In this document: piece after piece, positions 23,801 to 34,640 of the stretch
How positions within the stretch are numbered: position 1 is the stretch's first letter
Layout of the letters: every line of letters starts with the position of its first letter
DNA from: Closterium sp. NIES-65
Taxonomy: Eukaryota > Streptophyta > Zygnematophyceae > Desmidiales > Closteriaceae
DNA: 64,000 bases
Assembly (NCBI GenBank): GCA_948144175.1
Contig: CANXME010000106.1
Location: 186,001 to 250,000, forward strand
Direction of reading: 5' to 3'
Made by a program: the position numbers and the translations under genes
Notes under the pieces: model-generated
Seen by the model: the letters and a program-made list of their open reading frames with translations, nothing else
Told to the model about the DNA's origin: nothing
Databases searched by the model: none

Positions 23801-25581
23801 GCGCCCCACATACTCTCTCCGTAGTCCTCCTCCGCTGCTGCCTCGGGGTTCTCCTCACCCTTTTGCTGCTCTTTGGCTACTGCACCACTCTCCTTAGGTT
23901 CACTGAACTTGCTGGTCCCTCCAGGTTTGCTCTTCTTGAGCTCATTCTCCTTAGCGCGACCGTTCGCGCCATCGTCGCTACCGACCGCTCCATCCTTGAT
24001 GCTGATGCTTGCTGCCACTTGCCTCTCCTTAGGCATTGGGACCACAGGGATCTGCCACATCTCGTTGTAGACATCCCTGTCCTCATGAAGGTCCCAGAGA
24101 ATTCGATCGCCAAGCCTTGCGGTGTAGGTCTTGGCTCCCTTCGAGTTAGTGTCCATGCCGGCCTTTGCCAACCGCCGCACGGAAATCAGGTTTGCAGCAA
24201 GGCTGGGCACCCAAAGCACGTTCTTGAGGCCCACCATCTTCCCATCAGCACCCTTGAACATTGCCTTCCCCATGCCTTTCACCTCTGCTCGCTGCCCCAA
24301 AGCCGATGTGACATGCTTCACCGGTGACGGCTCGAGTTCGGTGAGCAAGTCTGGGCGAGGTGTCATGCTATAGGTAGCGCCACTATCAATCACCCAGTAG
24401 TCCAGGGGGTGTAGGGTCACCTTCCCCACAGCTGCTGGCTCCTCAAAGTCTTCATCCTTCTCTGGACCAGCCGGTGCTTGCGTCGACACGAAGTAGAATA
24501 GACCCGGGTATCGATCGTCGCTCGGGTCCTTGTCGTTGTCTCCGCTCTTCATGTTTGCAACTCCGCCACCGCGACCGCCACGGCCTCCACGGCCTCGTCC
24601 TCTCCCTCCTGCTCCTCTACCCTCTTGGCCTTGAGCAGGGGTCCAACCATCAGGGAGTTTGTAGCAGTCGCGCCACATGTGTCCGCTCTTGTGGCAATAG
24701 TGACACTCGCCGTCGAATCGGCCGCGACCGCGTCCGTAGCTCTTGTCATTGCTGCCGTAACCGCCACTCCCGCGGCCTCCGCCGAAGTTGCTGCCACCAA
24801 ACCTTCCTCCCCCTTTTCCTCTGCCTCTTCCTCGACCATATCCACGGCCGATGCTCGCTGCCCCAGCGCCATCCGCACTCGCCAACTCACGACGGCGGAA
24901 ATCCTCTTGAAGGATAGCCCGCTTCACGTCTTCGAGCGAGAGGCGGGGCAAGTCGCGATTGAGGTTGATGATGAGCGAGGACCATGATTCGGGGAGTAGG
25001 GCCAGCAACTTGGTCTTCTTTTGGAGCTCACTATAGTTCAAATCAGCTCCCTCAAGCCGCGTCAACAAGTCGAAGAATTTCTGCACCCCTTCTTCTACCG
25101 CTTCATCCTCTTCAATTCGTAACGTCGCCATTTGCCGTTCCAACACCACAGCTACCGCCGCTGTTGCAGGAGCGTGTACACCCTTGAGAGCAGCCCATGC
25201 TTTTGGTCCCTTCTCTGGTTCACGCTGGAAAGGCTTGATGTGACGGATTTGGCTGCTCCCCAACGCTTGCCCAAGTAGGAGGTAGCCTTGTGCGCTCTTC
25301 CGCACCCACGGGCTCTTCTCCGGGTCGTTCTCGGGACGCTTCTCCGTTCCTTCCATCACCTCCAGCAGGTCATAGTGGTCAAATATGTTCTCCATTCTGA
25401 AGGACCACTCAGCAAAGTTGTCACCATTGAACTTGTCAAGGCCAAACACTCTAGGCTCATCCCTAGATGGGCCAACACTTGGTTGCACGGGCGCCATGGC
25501 TGAGTCACGGGGTTGGCCTTGAGCTTGGGCTACTCCTCTACCACCAGCACCTCTGCCACCCCTTTCCTCATGTCCAGCCAT
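20815..25581 (-). CDS. Copia C gag-pol polyprotein, intact (1588 aa)
   Basis: I start at the ATG at 25581 (MAGHEERGG). An upstream GTG in the primer-binding site keeps the frame open but is not a likely start. Domains, residues approximate: gag UBN2-like 35-230; Gly/Arg-rich stretch; zinc knuckle CHYCHKSGHMWRDC 293-306 (complete CX2CX4HX4C); protease DSGAT 399-403; GAG-pre-integrase 610-665; integrase with Asp 681, Asp 744 (TDRGGEF) and Glu 781 (GIAER); RT 1095-1300 with YVDD near 1257; RNase H to the end (AYSDASYASE, ESEYMAL). Stop TGA is at 20815-20817. The polyprotein would be cut by its own protease, and the products copy RNA into DNA and integrate it in the nucleus. No lesion is seen. 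No gag/pol stop separates the parts, as usual for plant Copia. Confidence 0.95.
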   Translation of the reverse strand: MAGHEERGGRGAGGRGVAQAQGQPRDSAMAPVQPSVGPSRDEPRVFGLDKFNGDNFAEWSFRMENIFDHYDLLEVMEGTEKRPENDPEKSPWVRKSAQGYLLLGQALGSSQIRHIKPFQREPEKGPKAWAALKGVHAPATAAVAVVLERQMATLRIEEDEAVEEGVQKFFDLLTRLEGADLNYSELQKKTKLLALLPESWSSLIINLNRDLPRLSLEDVKRAILQEDFRRRELASADGAGAASIGRGYGRGRGRGKGGGRFGGSNFGGGRGSGGYGSNDKSYGRGRGRFDGECHYCHKSGHMWRDCYKLPDGWTPAQGQEGRGAGGRGRGRGGRGGRGGGVANMKSGDNDKDPSDDRYPGLFYFVSTQAPAGPEKDEDFEEPAAVGKVTLHPLDYWVIDSGATYSMTPRPDLLTELEPSPVKHVTSALGQRAEVKGMGKAMFKGADGKMVGLKNVLWVPSLAANLISVRRLAKAGMDTNSKGAKTYTARLGDRILWDLHEDRDVYNEMWQIPVVPMPKERQVAASISIKDGAVGSDDGANGRAKENELKKSKPGGTSKFSEPKESGAVAKEQQKGEENPEAAAEEDYGESMWGAIASAAFSNPTSATGECDWLTLHRRMGHVALPILQQLVKNEMVAGIRVKGEPDEVLGCPTCIQAKFTRFPFSSSEATAKAPLDEVVMDVVGPLKLGAAGAEYFLTIVDVYTRMTWVYVLAKKSDVAETLKADWFPMVERQQDRLVKSIRTDRGGEFLSKEFGLWLKKNGIRHSLTMPYSPAMNGIAERANRTITEAARGLLIEAGLPDYFWPDAVRSACVAKNRALTHVGADKWVPYVEWLGRKPKVDMLRVFGCMCMALVPKHLRHNKLGAKAVWAVHLGMAQNSKGWLLWDPFTKKFLVSRDCKFMENFMYKDWKAENEAKIGVRFGEVKSSGLEHVELPLELSSGSTTTRQSSLVKGGEEATDAEEEEEEVQQVSERAPSLPSRTTSAPRNRATPQQRQGLQVAAAEEEGRGKRIVQPPYRLTYDALGKQGKTALAGAAMMVGDDEESDYEECAFAFFSPVEMPGEPATLKEALESSDAEEWKKAMESELKSIEENDTFELVELPEGRTAITSKWLFKIKSDADGKIERYKSRLVAKGYQQKEKVDFKELFAPVVKPTTLRTLFAGAAIKGWVVKQMDIVTAFLNGILEEEIFMAQPEGFDDGSGRVWKLKKALYGLKQAPRQWYMKLREVLEEIGFTPSTADHSLFMLGEGEQRSFMVVYVDDILIFSPSSDLVKEVMLKLHDKFKCKSLGDVNFYLGLHIERDVEKRSMRVHQRKYLEALAAEFGQSEGHVATPFPSGFKCVKGPEEESVGEEERRRFHSLVGSLMYAAVNTRPDVAFATGQLARVVQCPNEEQVAAGMRVAKYLGQTPTVGLQYSAAAQRRQKGADGVEPGRLFLTAYSDASYASESEDMTSVGGFICCVGGGPTAWESKKQVDQALSSVESEYMALFRPVREIVWQRLLLAELGEEQQGPTPLYCDSQGAIALAKNPVLHGLTKHMRVKWHWTRSMVTAGEVELRYVKTTGQPADMMTKRLVEQQHWKCCKLAGMALN

Positions 25582-25601
25582 TGTCGAAACTGCTCCAAGG
25601 C

Positions 25602-25613
25602 GCTCTGATACCA
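25602..25613 (-). promoter_or_regulatory. Primer-binding site of Copia C
   Basis: Sense strand TGGTATCAGAGC, the standard 12-nt match to initiator tRNA-Met used by most plant Copia elements, two bases inside the LTR. Confidence 0.92.
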
Positions 25614-25615
25614 CT

Positions 25616-26446
25616 TGTTATAGTCACAATAGGCTCCAATGTGCCTAAAACGAAAGATAGAGTGCACAGCCGGATTTCTGCACAGTGGCTTCAAACGTTC
25701 ATAGCGTTCTGGTCACAACTTCACATGACCTGATTCAACTTGGATCTGGAGCGTCTGAAAGTCGCCTACAATAGGCAATTTAGATCGCACGATTTCACCA
25801 AGTATTGACGACACAGTGTCGGTTTGAACGAACGGCACTATGGCAGCCACTATAGTCTTAGAACACAAAATAGGAAGAGATCTGAAGAGTTACGAGTTGG
25901 GAATGACTCCCAGCTCCTACAAACCCCAAGAGCCGAGGTACAGTGATGTGGAACAGTGCCACACTGTCCCCAACCACGAAGGGTCTCGAAACTACCCTTC
26001 ACTAGGGCCTACACCAAGTGAAATGTTACACTACACAAAGTAATGTAACTATCTTCAATATCTTGAGGTGTACCCTTTTGGCGAGCTTTGAAATCACCTG
26101 AGGCTTGACACCAAGGCTCGGGCTCTTCATCACAAACTCATCCTTGAGTTTTTTGATGGGTCTGCTGCACACACCTGCGACACACCGAACGTTTGACACA
26201 GGACAAAATAGAAACCGCGCACGACAAAAATAGAAACCGCGCGAGACACAAACGACCGCGTAACACGCGTCTAGCGATAACTCGCTATTGACTCAACACA
26301 CACACTCGACATCATGACTCAACATTCACACACAATTATAAGCATGAAATATATATTATCCCATGCCCTCATACCATTCCTTACACACACACACATGCAC
26401 GCACACGAACAACAAGCCGAGTGCAAACCATAGGGTTGCACCAACA
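25616..26446 (-). repeat. 5' LTR of Copia C (831 bp)
   Basis: Partner of 19943-20773, same length. Small compensating indels and scattered substitutions indicate some time since insertion. Confidence 0.95.
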
Positions 26447-26451
26447 ATTCT

Positions 26452-26789
26452 GCGCAAGCAACGCTGGCACGCCGTCAACCTGAGACGTTGTCACGCCGTC
26501 GACCTTGCCTTGCTGGAGCGCGGTCGACCAAGTCGTGCTGGAACGCGGTCGACCGCGCTGCGGTGGCAGTTGGCCGACCTGAATGCTTGCTCTGATGTAG
26601 TCTTGCTATGCCAACTTCATTGGACCAGTGTTCTGAACTTTTCCTAGTGGAACGCTTGCCAACTTTCCCCGTGAACTAGCAAGTAGTGTGTGCACAAGGA
26701 AAACGACTAAGGACTAACGAACGCAGAGATCACACGAGCACCCGTGCCTAGCCCGTAGTCTAGCTCCCGTTGTAGCAGTTATCTCCGCA
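26452..26789 (+). repeat. 5' LTR of E1, second part
   Basis: Resumes after the right LTR of C and ends ATCTCCGCA at 26789, matching the E2 LTR end ATCTCCACA. Joined length without C is about 1.17 kb, longer than the 976 bp of E2. Confidence 0.8.
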
Positions 26790-26807
26790 TGGTGCGGTGA
26801 GCGTGGA
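26790..26807 (+). promoter_or_regulatory. Primer-binding site of E1
   Basis: TGGTGCGGTGAGCGTGGA follows the LTR directly and is repeated after the E2 LTR at 28260. Its complement ends in CACCGCACCA, so a tRNA other than initiator Met must prime this lineage. I cannot name which one. Confidence 0.75.
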
Positions 26808-26895
26808 CGGCACACGACTTACCTTTCAGTCAGGTCGACGTAGACAACACTTACCTATTTCGTTGTTGCAGGCCGGCAACTGTGCGGTAGTCACT

Positions 26896-27283
26896 ATGGT
26901 AGGATCCGTAGGTGACGCGGGGGTGGTGGACACCCTAGAGGCACGGTTGGAGAACGCGAGGAGGAAGCACGAGGCCAACGAGTATGGCGACTTGCCCTGG
27001 GCGGTCGTCGAGGCTAGACTCCGCTCCATGTGGGCGACGGAGCACCCGTCTCGACCTGCCTCTCCTCGTTCGGTGAACAACGAAGGCGGCGTCGACGTGG
27101 GCGTCAACGCCGGCGGTGGTCAAGTTGGCAGCAGTGCTGGAGGCACGTCGAGGCAGAGAGGTGTGATACACGCCGGTGAAGTCGGCGGCGTTCAGGCGCA
27201 AGGGATGCAGTCGTCGGCGGCTGCAGGCTCTTCGCAGGGTTACATTGGAGGTCGACGGAGTGGGCTGTCGCCGATGTCGGCGT
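26896..27283 (+). pseudogene. E1 gag, N-terminal part
   Basis: ATG at 26896 (MVGSVGDAGVVDTLEARL), aligned to the E2 gag start MIDPVVDAGVADTLEARL. Open until the insertion of E2 after GGCGT (27279-27283). An acidic, Gly-rich N-terminal region with no named domain. The gag core resumes after E2. Confidence 0.82.
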
Positions 27284-28259
27284 TGTTAACGGGAATGGAG
27301 TGTTGGCCCCGCCCTCGCTTGGGCAACGCCGACGACTTGGTCGGATGCACGGGAGTAGCAGCCGACTGTTCACAGTGGGATAGCTGCTCGACAGGTTACG
27401 TCGAGCGGCAGCGGACCGCTGTGGTGTTGCTGTCGACCAGGATGCTCGACAGCTGCAACTGACTGGCCTGGGCGACGGGTGAGCCGTCCGGGAGGTCGAC
27501 GAAGCAGTCCGTCGACCTACAGTTCGACGGGGAGGTCTACGGAGCATCCCGTCGAACTGTAGTTCGACCGGGAGGTCGACGGAGCAGTTCTGGTCGATGG
27601 AAGGGGTCCGTCGACCAAGGGGTAGCTTGACGGGAGGTGTGGTCGACCAGGAGCATCCGGTGGTCAACCAGAGAGACCCAGTGGTCGACGGGAGGCACCT
27701 GGGAGTCGACCAGAGCACCAGGGGTCGACCAGGTCGACCGGGTAACCTGCTCGACGAGTTCTGCGGAGGCACGCGAATGCCGTCGAGATCGCGATGGCGC
27801 AGGCGACTTCGGGCTGGTATCCCGAAGTCGATGTGGCTCGTCAGGCGCAGACAACAGCCGACGGATGCCCAACGAGGCAAGTCGGACCAATCGTCTGCGC
27901 ACACCTGCGAGCGCGCGCACTGCTGTGTTCTACGGGGCACGCCGTCGACCTGCTTTGTTGGCAGGTCGCCCTTCTGCAGTGCTGGCGTGGCTCCTCTACG
28001 CAATGCTGGTAGGCGGTCGACCGAGCTGCGCTGGCAGTCGACCAGGCTAGCTGCAGGGTTGCTAGGTGCCTGATGTAGTCATTGTTGTCATTGCTTCTAT
28101 GATTCAATTCCGTAATTCCAACTTTGCTAGTGGAAACTCTTGCCAATTTCTCCTGTGAATGTGCAAGCACTAAGGAACCAAGCAAAGCTGAGATCACCCC
28201 TAGTAGTTCGTGCCAACCCTGTAGTCTAGCTCACTGCCGTTGTAGAGTGAATCTCCACA
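27284..28259 (+). repeat. 5' LTR of E2 (976 bp)
   Basis: TGTTAACGGG to ATCTCCACA. The central part (about 27490-27770) is packed with GTCGAC and related palindromes spaced tens of bases apart. Confidence 0.95.
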
Positions 28260-28277
28260 TGGTGCGGTGAGCGTGGA
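28260..28277 (+). promoter_or_regulatory. Primer-binding site of E2
   Basis: TGGTGCGGTGAGCGTGGA, identical to that of E1, directly after the LTR. Not the initiator-Met type seen in C and K. Confidence 0.8.
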
Positions 28278-28356
28278 ACGAACACGCGACCTTCGGATAG
28301 GAGCCGACTTTTGCACCTACTAAGTCGTTCGTAGGCCGGCAGCAACGATAGTCGCC

Positions 28357-31300
28357 ATGATCGACCCCGTAGTTGATGCGGGTGTAGCTGACACTTTGGA
28401 GGCACGTTTGGCTGACGCGAGGAGACGCCACGCGAATGACGAGTACGGGACGATCCCCTTAGTGATCGCCGAGTTGGGCATCCGGTCGCAGTGGGCGACG
28501 GAACACCCTTCCCGTCCTGCTTCTCCTCGACCGGTGCGCAACGAAGGTGGCATCGACGACGAGGTCGACGGTGGTACACGAGTCAGCGGCAGCGAAGGCA
28601 CGAGGCATAGAGGAGTGATCAAGGTCGACGGTGGTGTCGACGGAATCCAGGCGCGAGTGCAGCGGTCGACGGCGGCTGCAGGCAGCTCGCACGCCGACGT
28701 CGATGTTCGACGTCGCTCTCCTCTACGAAGTGGTGGTGGGCTCTCGGCGACGACGCATGTGACGGCGGGCGGGATTGCACCGGCGTATGGCTATTTCAAG
28801 TTTTCGCCGGATCGAATCCCCGTCGCTCCGCTGCAAGGTCGACGGGACCTCATCACCTGGAGGGAGTCGATCGAACCTCAGCTGGAGGTCGCCGAGCTGA
28901 AGGGCTTCGCCGACGGCACCGTGCCAATTCCGCCCGAGGAGGATGTCGGGCTGCGCGGGGAGTTTCGTTCTGCTCATCTGCTCACCTTCATGGTCATCTC
29001 GAGGTGCTGCTCGCCGGTGGTACAGCTGGCGCTCAGGAGCTGTCGAGAGCGACTGGATGCTGGTCACCAGGCATGGCGCTTCATCATATCGACGTACCAG
29101 GTCAGGGACGACCTGTACATCGGGCAGCTGGAGGAGAAGATGACCCACATTCGGATGGGCGAGCAGGAGTCGGCGACGGATTACTGCAACCGTGCTCGAC
29201 GGATCCTGGCTGAAATGCGAATGGCAAGCGCCGAATACTCGACGGCGTCCTACATCACCCACATCGTCAAGGGCTTGCCGCGCAGCTACAATCTCATGAA
29301 GAGGATGATGATGGAACCCGGCACGCGTGAGTCCCTCGACGAAGACTCCATCACCAGCTACATTCTCCAGGATGAGGCGATGCAGGAGGCAGAGCAGCCC
29401 ACGGAGTTCCTTCCGCAGGCGAGTTACGCTGCACCGACGAAGCCGAATACACAGCGGGAGCAGCGCCGGAAGCCGGGCGGAAGTGGTAGCGGAGGTGGGC
29501 GGTCGACGAAGGACGTCGACGAAACGAGGTCGACGCGGGACAAGGGTCGACGAGGTGGTGGTCGACGGCGGGAGTGCTGGGTTTGCGGCGACCCCGACCA
29601 TCTCTTCTTCGAGTGCCCCGACCGCGATGAGAGCGACGAGGACGACAACAAGGAAGGCCGCGGTCGATCGACCAGTCGTCGCCCCCGTCGAGCTGAGAAG
29701 CCGCGCAAGGAGAAGCAAGCGTCGAAGAAAACGCCCTCGACGAAGGACGTCGACAGCTCCAGCGGCAAGAGCCGAGGCAACGAGGAGGCGTCGTGCTCGA
29801 TGGTCGGCGTAGTGGAGCCGACGGTCTCGCTAGCACCGGAGGCTGGCGAGGACTTCCTGGCGGTGGCAGCAGCTGTGCAGGCCAACCCGATGGCGGTGCT
29901 GCTCGACAGCGGGTGCTCCCACCACCTGATGGGGACGAAATCGGTCTTCGTTGATATGGGGCCGAGCGATGGGGTGAAGCATGTGCGTGGGTTCAACGGG
30001 GCATTGCAGCCTGTCGAGGGCCGTGGAACCGTCGCTCTGCAAGGGGAGGCCGGGAAGCGAGTCCTCATCCCCGACGTACTCTACGTTCCAGGCGTACAGG
30101 CAAACCTGTTGTCTGCTGGCCAACTGAAGGAGAGCAGCGTGCTACTGCAGGGCGATGGCGATGAGATGCTGCTCGTCGACGCGACTGGAGAGGTGCTTGG
30201 TCGAGCACGCTATACCGGCCGAGTCCTCTGCACCGACCTTCGCCCCTGCCCGACGCAGTTGCAGTCGACCGAGGTGGTGGCTCTGCGGATGATCACCTCG
30301 GCGACGAAGACGACCCCCGATAGGATGCATGCGCGGCTTGCCCACGTCAACGTCGACACGATCAAGAGCTCGGCGAAGCATGATGTGGCTACTGGGCTCG
30401 ACATCACGTTGTCAACCGGAGCAGACCCGCCATGTGTCTCGTGCGTCGGAGGAAAGCTGGCGCGGCACACCTTCCCCGCCAAGGGCTCGGATGCAGCGGA
30501 GGCGCTGGCTGTCGTGCACATTGACTTGTGCGGGCCATTTCGGGTGGCTGCCAAGGATGGCAGCTTGTACTTCCTGTTGCTGAAGGATCGCCATACTCGA
30601 TTTGTATGGGCGATGCCGGTCGCTAAGAAGAGCAACGTGCTGCGGGAGTTCGAGAAGTGGCTGGTGCTTGTGGAACGACAGACGAAGAAGTCGGTTCTGT
30701 CGCTTCGCTCCGATCGAGGGGGGGAATTCCTTGGGAAGGCGTTCACCAACTTCGTCGACGGGAAGGGCATCGTCCACGACCTGACGTGCCCCTACACTCC
30801 GCAGCAGAATGGCATGGCCGAGCGGGAGATGCGTACGGCCGTCGAGTCCGTGCGGACGATGTTGCTGCACATGGGCGTGCAGCACCATTGGTGGCCCCTG
30901 GCTCTACGACAACTGTCTGGGTGCGCAACTGCTTGGAGCGGTCGACGACACCGCCGGGGACGACTCCGTACCAGCTGCTGACCGGACAGAAGCCCGACCT
31001 TACGCTGGCGCGGGTGTGGGGCTGCATGGTGCAGTTCATGGTTCCCGAGCAGCAACGAGGTGGAAAGCTGGCGCCGAAGGCTCGCTGGAGACTTCACCTG
31101 GGTGTGTCGCCAGCGAGCAAGGGCTGGGAGGTGCTCGACCTGATCGACAACAAGATGGTCACGTCGGTCGAGGTGATCTTCTATGAGACGCTGTCGCTGG
31201 AGGTGTGGAAGGCGAAGTATGGGCCGGCGTCGGAGCGGACGCAGACGCACCCGCCGACGGACACCTCGACGACGACGGTTCCCCTGCTCGCCGAAGTCGA

Positions 31301-33530
31301 CGAGCCTGCTGATGAAGATGCTGTGGAGGTCCTTCCACCTCCCCCTGTTCTTGCTCCTCCGTCTCCCGTCGCCGATCTGCCTGCGCCGACACCTGTGTCG
31401 GCCACCGACGATGAGGGGAGCCTGGAGGCGTCGCCTGTGGCGCCGGCCAGTGGCATCGCCGGCGGACGACAAGGCGCCAAGCTCGACGACTACGATGGAA
31501 AGCCGTCGAAGACAGGGGAGCCGGTCGAACAGGAGCCATCGGCAGTGGTACACTCGATAGGGGAGCGGGAGCCGGAGCGGTCGACAGGAGAATTGTCGAA
31601 GGTAGCAGCAGAGGAACAGCCGGTCGAAGGGTCGAAGCAGCTGGTCGACGACGTTCTCGTTGAAACGAAAGGGGAGCTATCGGCGGGTGAGGAGTCCACC
31701 GACAGCGACGTGATGGAAGTGCCGATCACGAAGCCTGAGCTGCGACGCTCAGGTCGAGCTCGACGGCCGCCGGAGCGGTTGAGCTTTCACGCCTGCTTAC
31801 CGCCAGCTGCCTTCACCACGGTGTACGACGAGGTCGACGACGACCTGCTGAACGACGATGCCGAGGAGGATGAAGACCTGTCGGAGCTCGACCCTGACGT
31901 GCATGCCGACCCCGAACACCGCTGGGACATCGCCACGATGACGGTGAAGGAGGCGCTGTCGAGCTGGAAGGGCGAGGCGGTGAAGGCCGCCATGGAAGAA
32001 GAAATCCGTAGCCTCATCGCTATGGGGACTTGGGAGCTGGTCGAACGCCCACGCGGGGTGAACATTATGAAGAACCGATGGGTGCTGACGACCAAGTACC
32101 GCATCGACGACACCGTCGAGCGCGAGAAGGCGAGGCTGGTTGTAAAGGGCTTCACGCAGGTGTACGGCGCCGACTACGACGAGACGTACTCGCCGGTGAG
32201 CAGCTACGTCACGCTGAGGATCTTCCTCAGCATAGTCGCCGTCCTCGACCTCAACCTGATGCAACTCGACATGAAGAACGCTTTCCTGCAGAGCAAGCTC
32301 GATAGAGTGCTCTACATGTACCAGCCGGACTACTTCAACGACGGGACCGGCCGGGTGTGTAAGCTGCTGAAAAGCCTCTACGGGCTGAAGCAGTCGCCGC
32401 TGCTGTGGTACAGAGCTCTTGACGGTGTGCTGCTGGGCGCTGGCTGGAAGAAGAGCCAGGTCGACGAGGCGCTCTACTTCAAGACCGGCGACGACGGTGT
32501 GACCTGCTGGGTCTTGGTCTAGGTCGACGACCTGCTCGCCGCTAGCAGCAGCACCGCGATGCTGAAGGAGCTGAAGGAGCTGCTGGAGGCCGCCTTCGAG
32601 CTGCGTGAGATCTCGCCGGTGGAAAAGTACCTTGGGCTGGAGATCGTGCGCGACAGGCCGGCCAGGAAGTTGTGGCTGCACCAGCAGGGCTACGCCGACA
32701 AGCTGCGCAGGCGCTTCGTCGACAAGGAGCTAGGGGGTCGAGTCCCGAAGACGCCGGTCTCGGTCGACGCCTACGTTCATCTGACGTTCGACGACGAGGA
32801 GGCTCAGGAGCGCGAAGAGGAGGAGTACCGCCAGAAGGTCGGCTCGCTGCAGTTCGCGGCGACGACGATGAGGCCGGACATTGCGTTCGCTTGCAGCAAG
32901 CTGGGGAGCGGCCTCACGGTGAGGAGCGACCAGCATTGGCGTGAGGTCGACCGTTGCCTCGCCTTCCTCGCCGACACCCGCGACACCGCCCTGGAGTTCG
33001 GCGGTGGACCAGAATCGTTGGAGCTGATCGGCTACGTCGACGCCGACGACGCGGGCGACAAGCAGAACCGGACGAGCACGGGAGGCTACGTGTTCGTCTA
33101 CGGAGGGGCCGCCGTCTCCTGGTCGAGCTCGCGCATCAAGTGCGCGACATTATCATCGACCGAGTCGGAGTACGTGGCGGCCACCGATGCCGGCAAGGAG
33201 GGGCGTCGACTTCGCTTCCTCCTTGCGGAATTCAAGCTGCTCGACGCTGGGAAGCCGACCATCCTCTGCGTCGACAACAAGTCGGCAATCACGGTCGCTG
33301 AGGGCTTGGGGCTGACGGGCAACCTCAAGCACATGGAGCGACGCTACGCCTGGCTGCAGCACATGGTGAGGCGCGGGAAATTTGTGCTGAACTACATTCC
33401 TACCACCGAGCAGCCGGCGGATTTCCTGACGAAGGCGCTGCATTTTCCGGCTTTCAACCGGTGCTCTGTCGCCATCGGCCAAGTTCGCTTGGTGGACGTC
33501 GGCGACGGCGATGACGAGGTGCAGCAGTAG
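28357..33530 (+). pseudogene. E2 gag-pol, one frameshift and one TAG
   Basis: ATG 28357. Gag core about 28830-29400 (TWRESIEPQLE, ATDYCNRARRIL), zinc knuckle CWVCGDPDHLFFEC near 29575-29615, protease LLDSGCSHHLMG near 29905, and GAG-pre-integrase with CVSCVGGK near 30435. The integrase has HIDLCGPF, SDRGGEF and NGMAERE (30520-30835). A 1-bp deletion near 30907, against E1, shifts the frame. From there an acidic linker leads to RT (NRWVLTTKYRID, LMQLDMKNAFLQ). At 32520-32522 TAG replaces the Tyr codon of the YVDD catalytic box (E1 has TAT). RNase H (YVDADDAGDKQNRT, ESEYVAATDAG) runs to TAG 33528-33530. Confidence 0.92.
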
Positions 33531-33659
33531 GTGCCGTGCCCTTCTGCACGGCTGGTGCGGTGACGGCGTGCTGTGTATGGGGTGCACGCCGAGGACGAGC
33601 TTTCTGCGTGGAGTACTGCCGTGTGGGCTGGAGGCCCAAGCGTGAGCGCGGCAGGGGAG

Positions 33660-34635
33660 TGTTAACGGGAATGGAGTGTTGGCCCCGCCCTCGCTTGGGC
33701 AACGCCGACGACTTGGTCGGATGCACGCGAGTAGCAGCCGACTATTCACAGTGGGATAGCTGCTCGACAGGTTACGTCGAGCGGCAGCGGACCGCTGTGG
33801 TGTTGCTGTCGACCAGGATGCTCGACAGCTGCAACTGACTGGCCTGGGCGACGGGTGAGCCGTCCGGGAGGTCGACGAAGCAGTCCGTCGACCTACAGTT
33901 CGACGGGGAGGTCTACGGAGCATCCCGTCGAAATGTAGTTCGACCGGGAGGTCGACGGAGCAGTTCTGGTCGACGGAAGGGGTCCGTCGACCAAGGGGTA
34001 GCTTGACGGGAGGTGTGGTCGACCAGGAGCATCCGGTGGTCGACCAGAGAGACCCAGTGGTCGACGGGAGGCACCTGGGAGTCGACCAGAGCACCAGGGG
34101 TCGACCAGGTCGACCGGGTAACCTGCTCGACGAGTTCTGCGGAGGCACGCGAATGCCGTCGAGATCGCGATGGCGCAGGCGACTTCGGGCTGGTATCCCG
34201 AAGTCGATGTGGCTCGTCAGGCGCAGACAACAGCCGACGGATGCCCAACGAGGCAAGTCGGACCAATCGTCTGCGCACACCTGCGAGCGCGCGCACTGCT
34301 GTGTTCTACGGGGCACGCCGTCGACCTGCTTTGTTGGCAGGTCGCCCTTCTGCAGTGCTGGCGCGGCTCCTCTACGCAATGCTGGCAGGCGATCGACCGA
34401 GCTGCGCTGGCAGTCGACCACGCTAGCTGCAGGGTTGCTAGGTGCCTGATGTAGTCATTGTTGTCATTGCTTCTATGATTCAATTCCGTAATTCCAACTT
34501 TGCTAGTGGAAACTCTTGCCAATTTCTCCTGTGAATGTGCAAGCACTAAGGAACCAAGCAAAGCTGAGATCACCCCTAGTAGTTCGTGCCAACCCTGTAG
34601 TCTAGCTCACTGCCGTTGTAGAGTGAATCTCCACA
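33660..34635 (+). repeat. 3' LTR of E2 (976 bp)
   Basis: Same length as the 5' LTR. Starts after the purine tract GCAGGGGAG and ends before the second GGCGT. Confidence 0.95.
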
Positions 34636-34640
34636 GGCGT

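Larger units (their letters stand above)
19943..26446 (-). mobile_element. Intact Copia retrotransposon C (6504 bp)
   Basis: Two LTRs of exactly 831 bp (19943-20773, 25616-26446) that differ at roughly 15-20 positions by eye. Primer-binding site and purine tract are in place, and one gag-pol frame is uninterrupted. Flanks are GTTCT (19938-19942) and ATTCT (26447-26451), a 5-bp duplication with one mismatch. It sits inside the 5' LTR of E1. By structure this is the only potentially autonomous element in the window. Confidence 0.95.
27284..34635 (+). mobile_element. Copia retrotransposon E2 (7352 bp, duplication GGCGT)
   Basis: LTRs 27284-28259 and 33660-34635, both 976 bp, differing at about ten positions by eye (near 99% identity). 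GGCGT flanks it at 27279-27283 and 34636-34640. Primer site at 28260, purine tract GCAGGGGAG before the 3' LTR. It inserted into the gag of its own relative E1. It is young by LTR similarity but its pol carries a frameshift and a stop. Confidence 0.95.

Noticed and set aside
19943-26446. A cellular gene with Gly/Arg-rich RNA-binding region
   Set aside because: The RGG-like stretch and zinc knuckle belong to the gag of Copia C, in frame with protease, integrase and RT.
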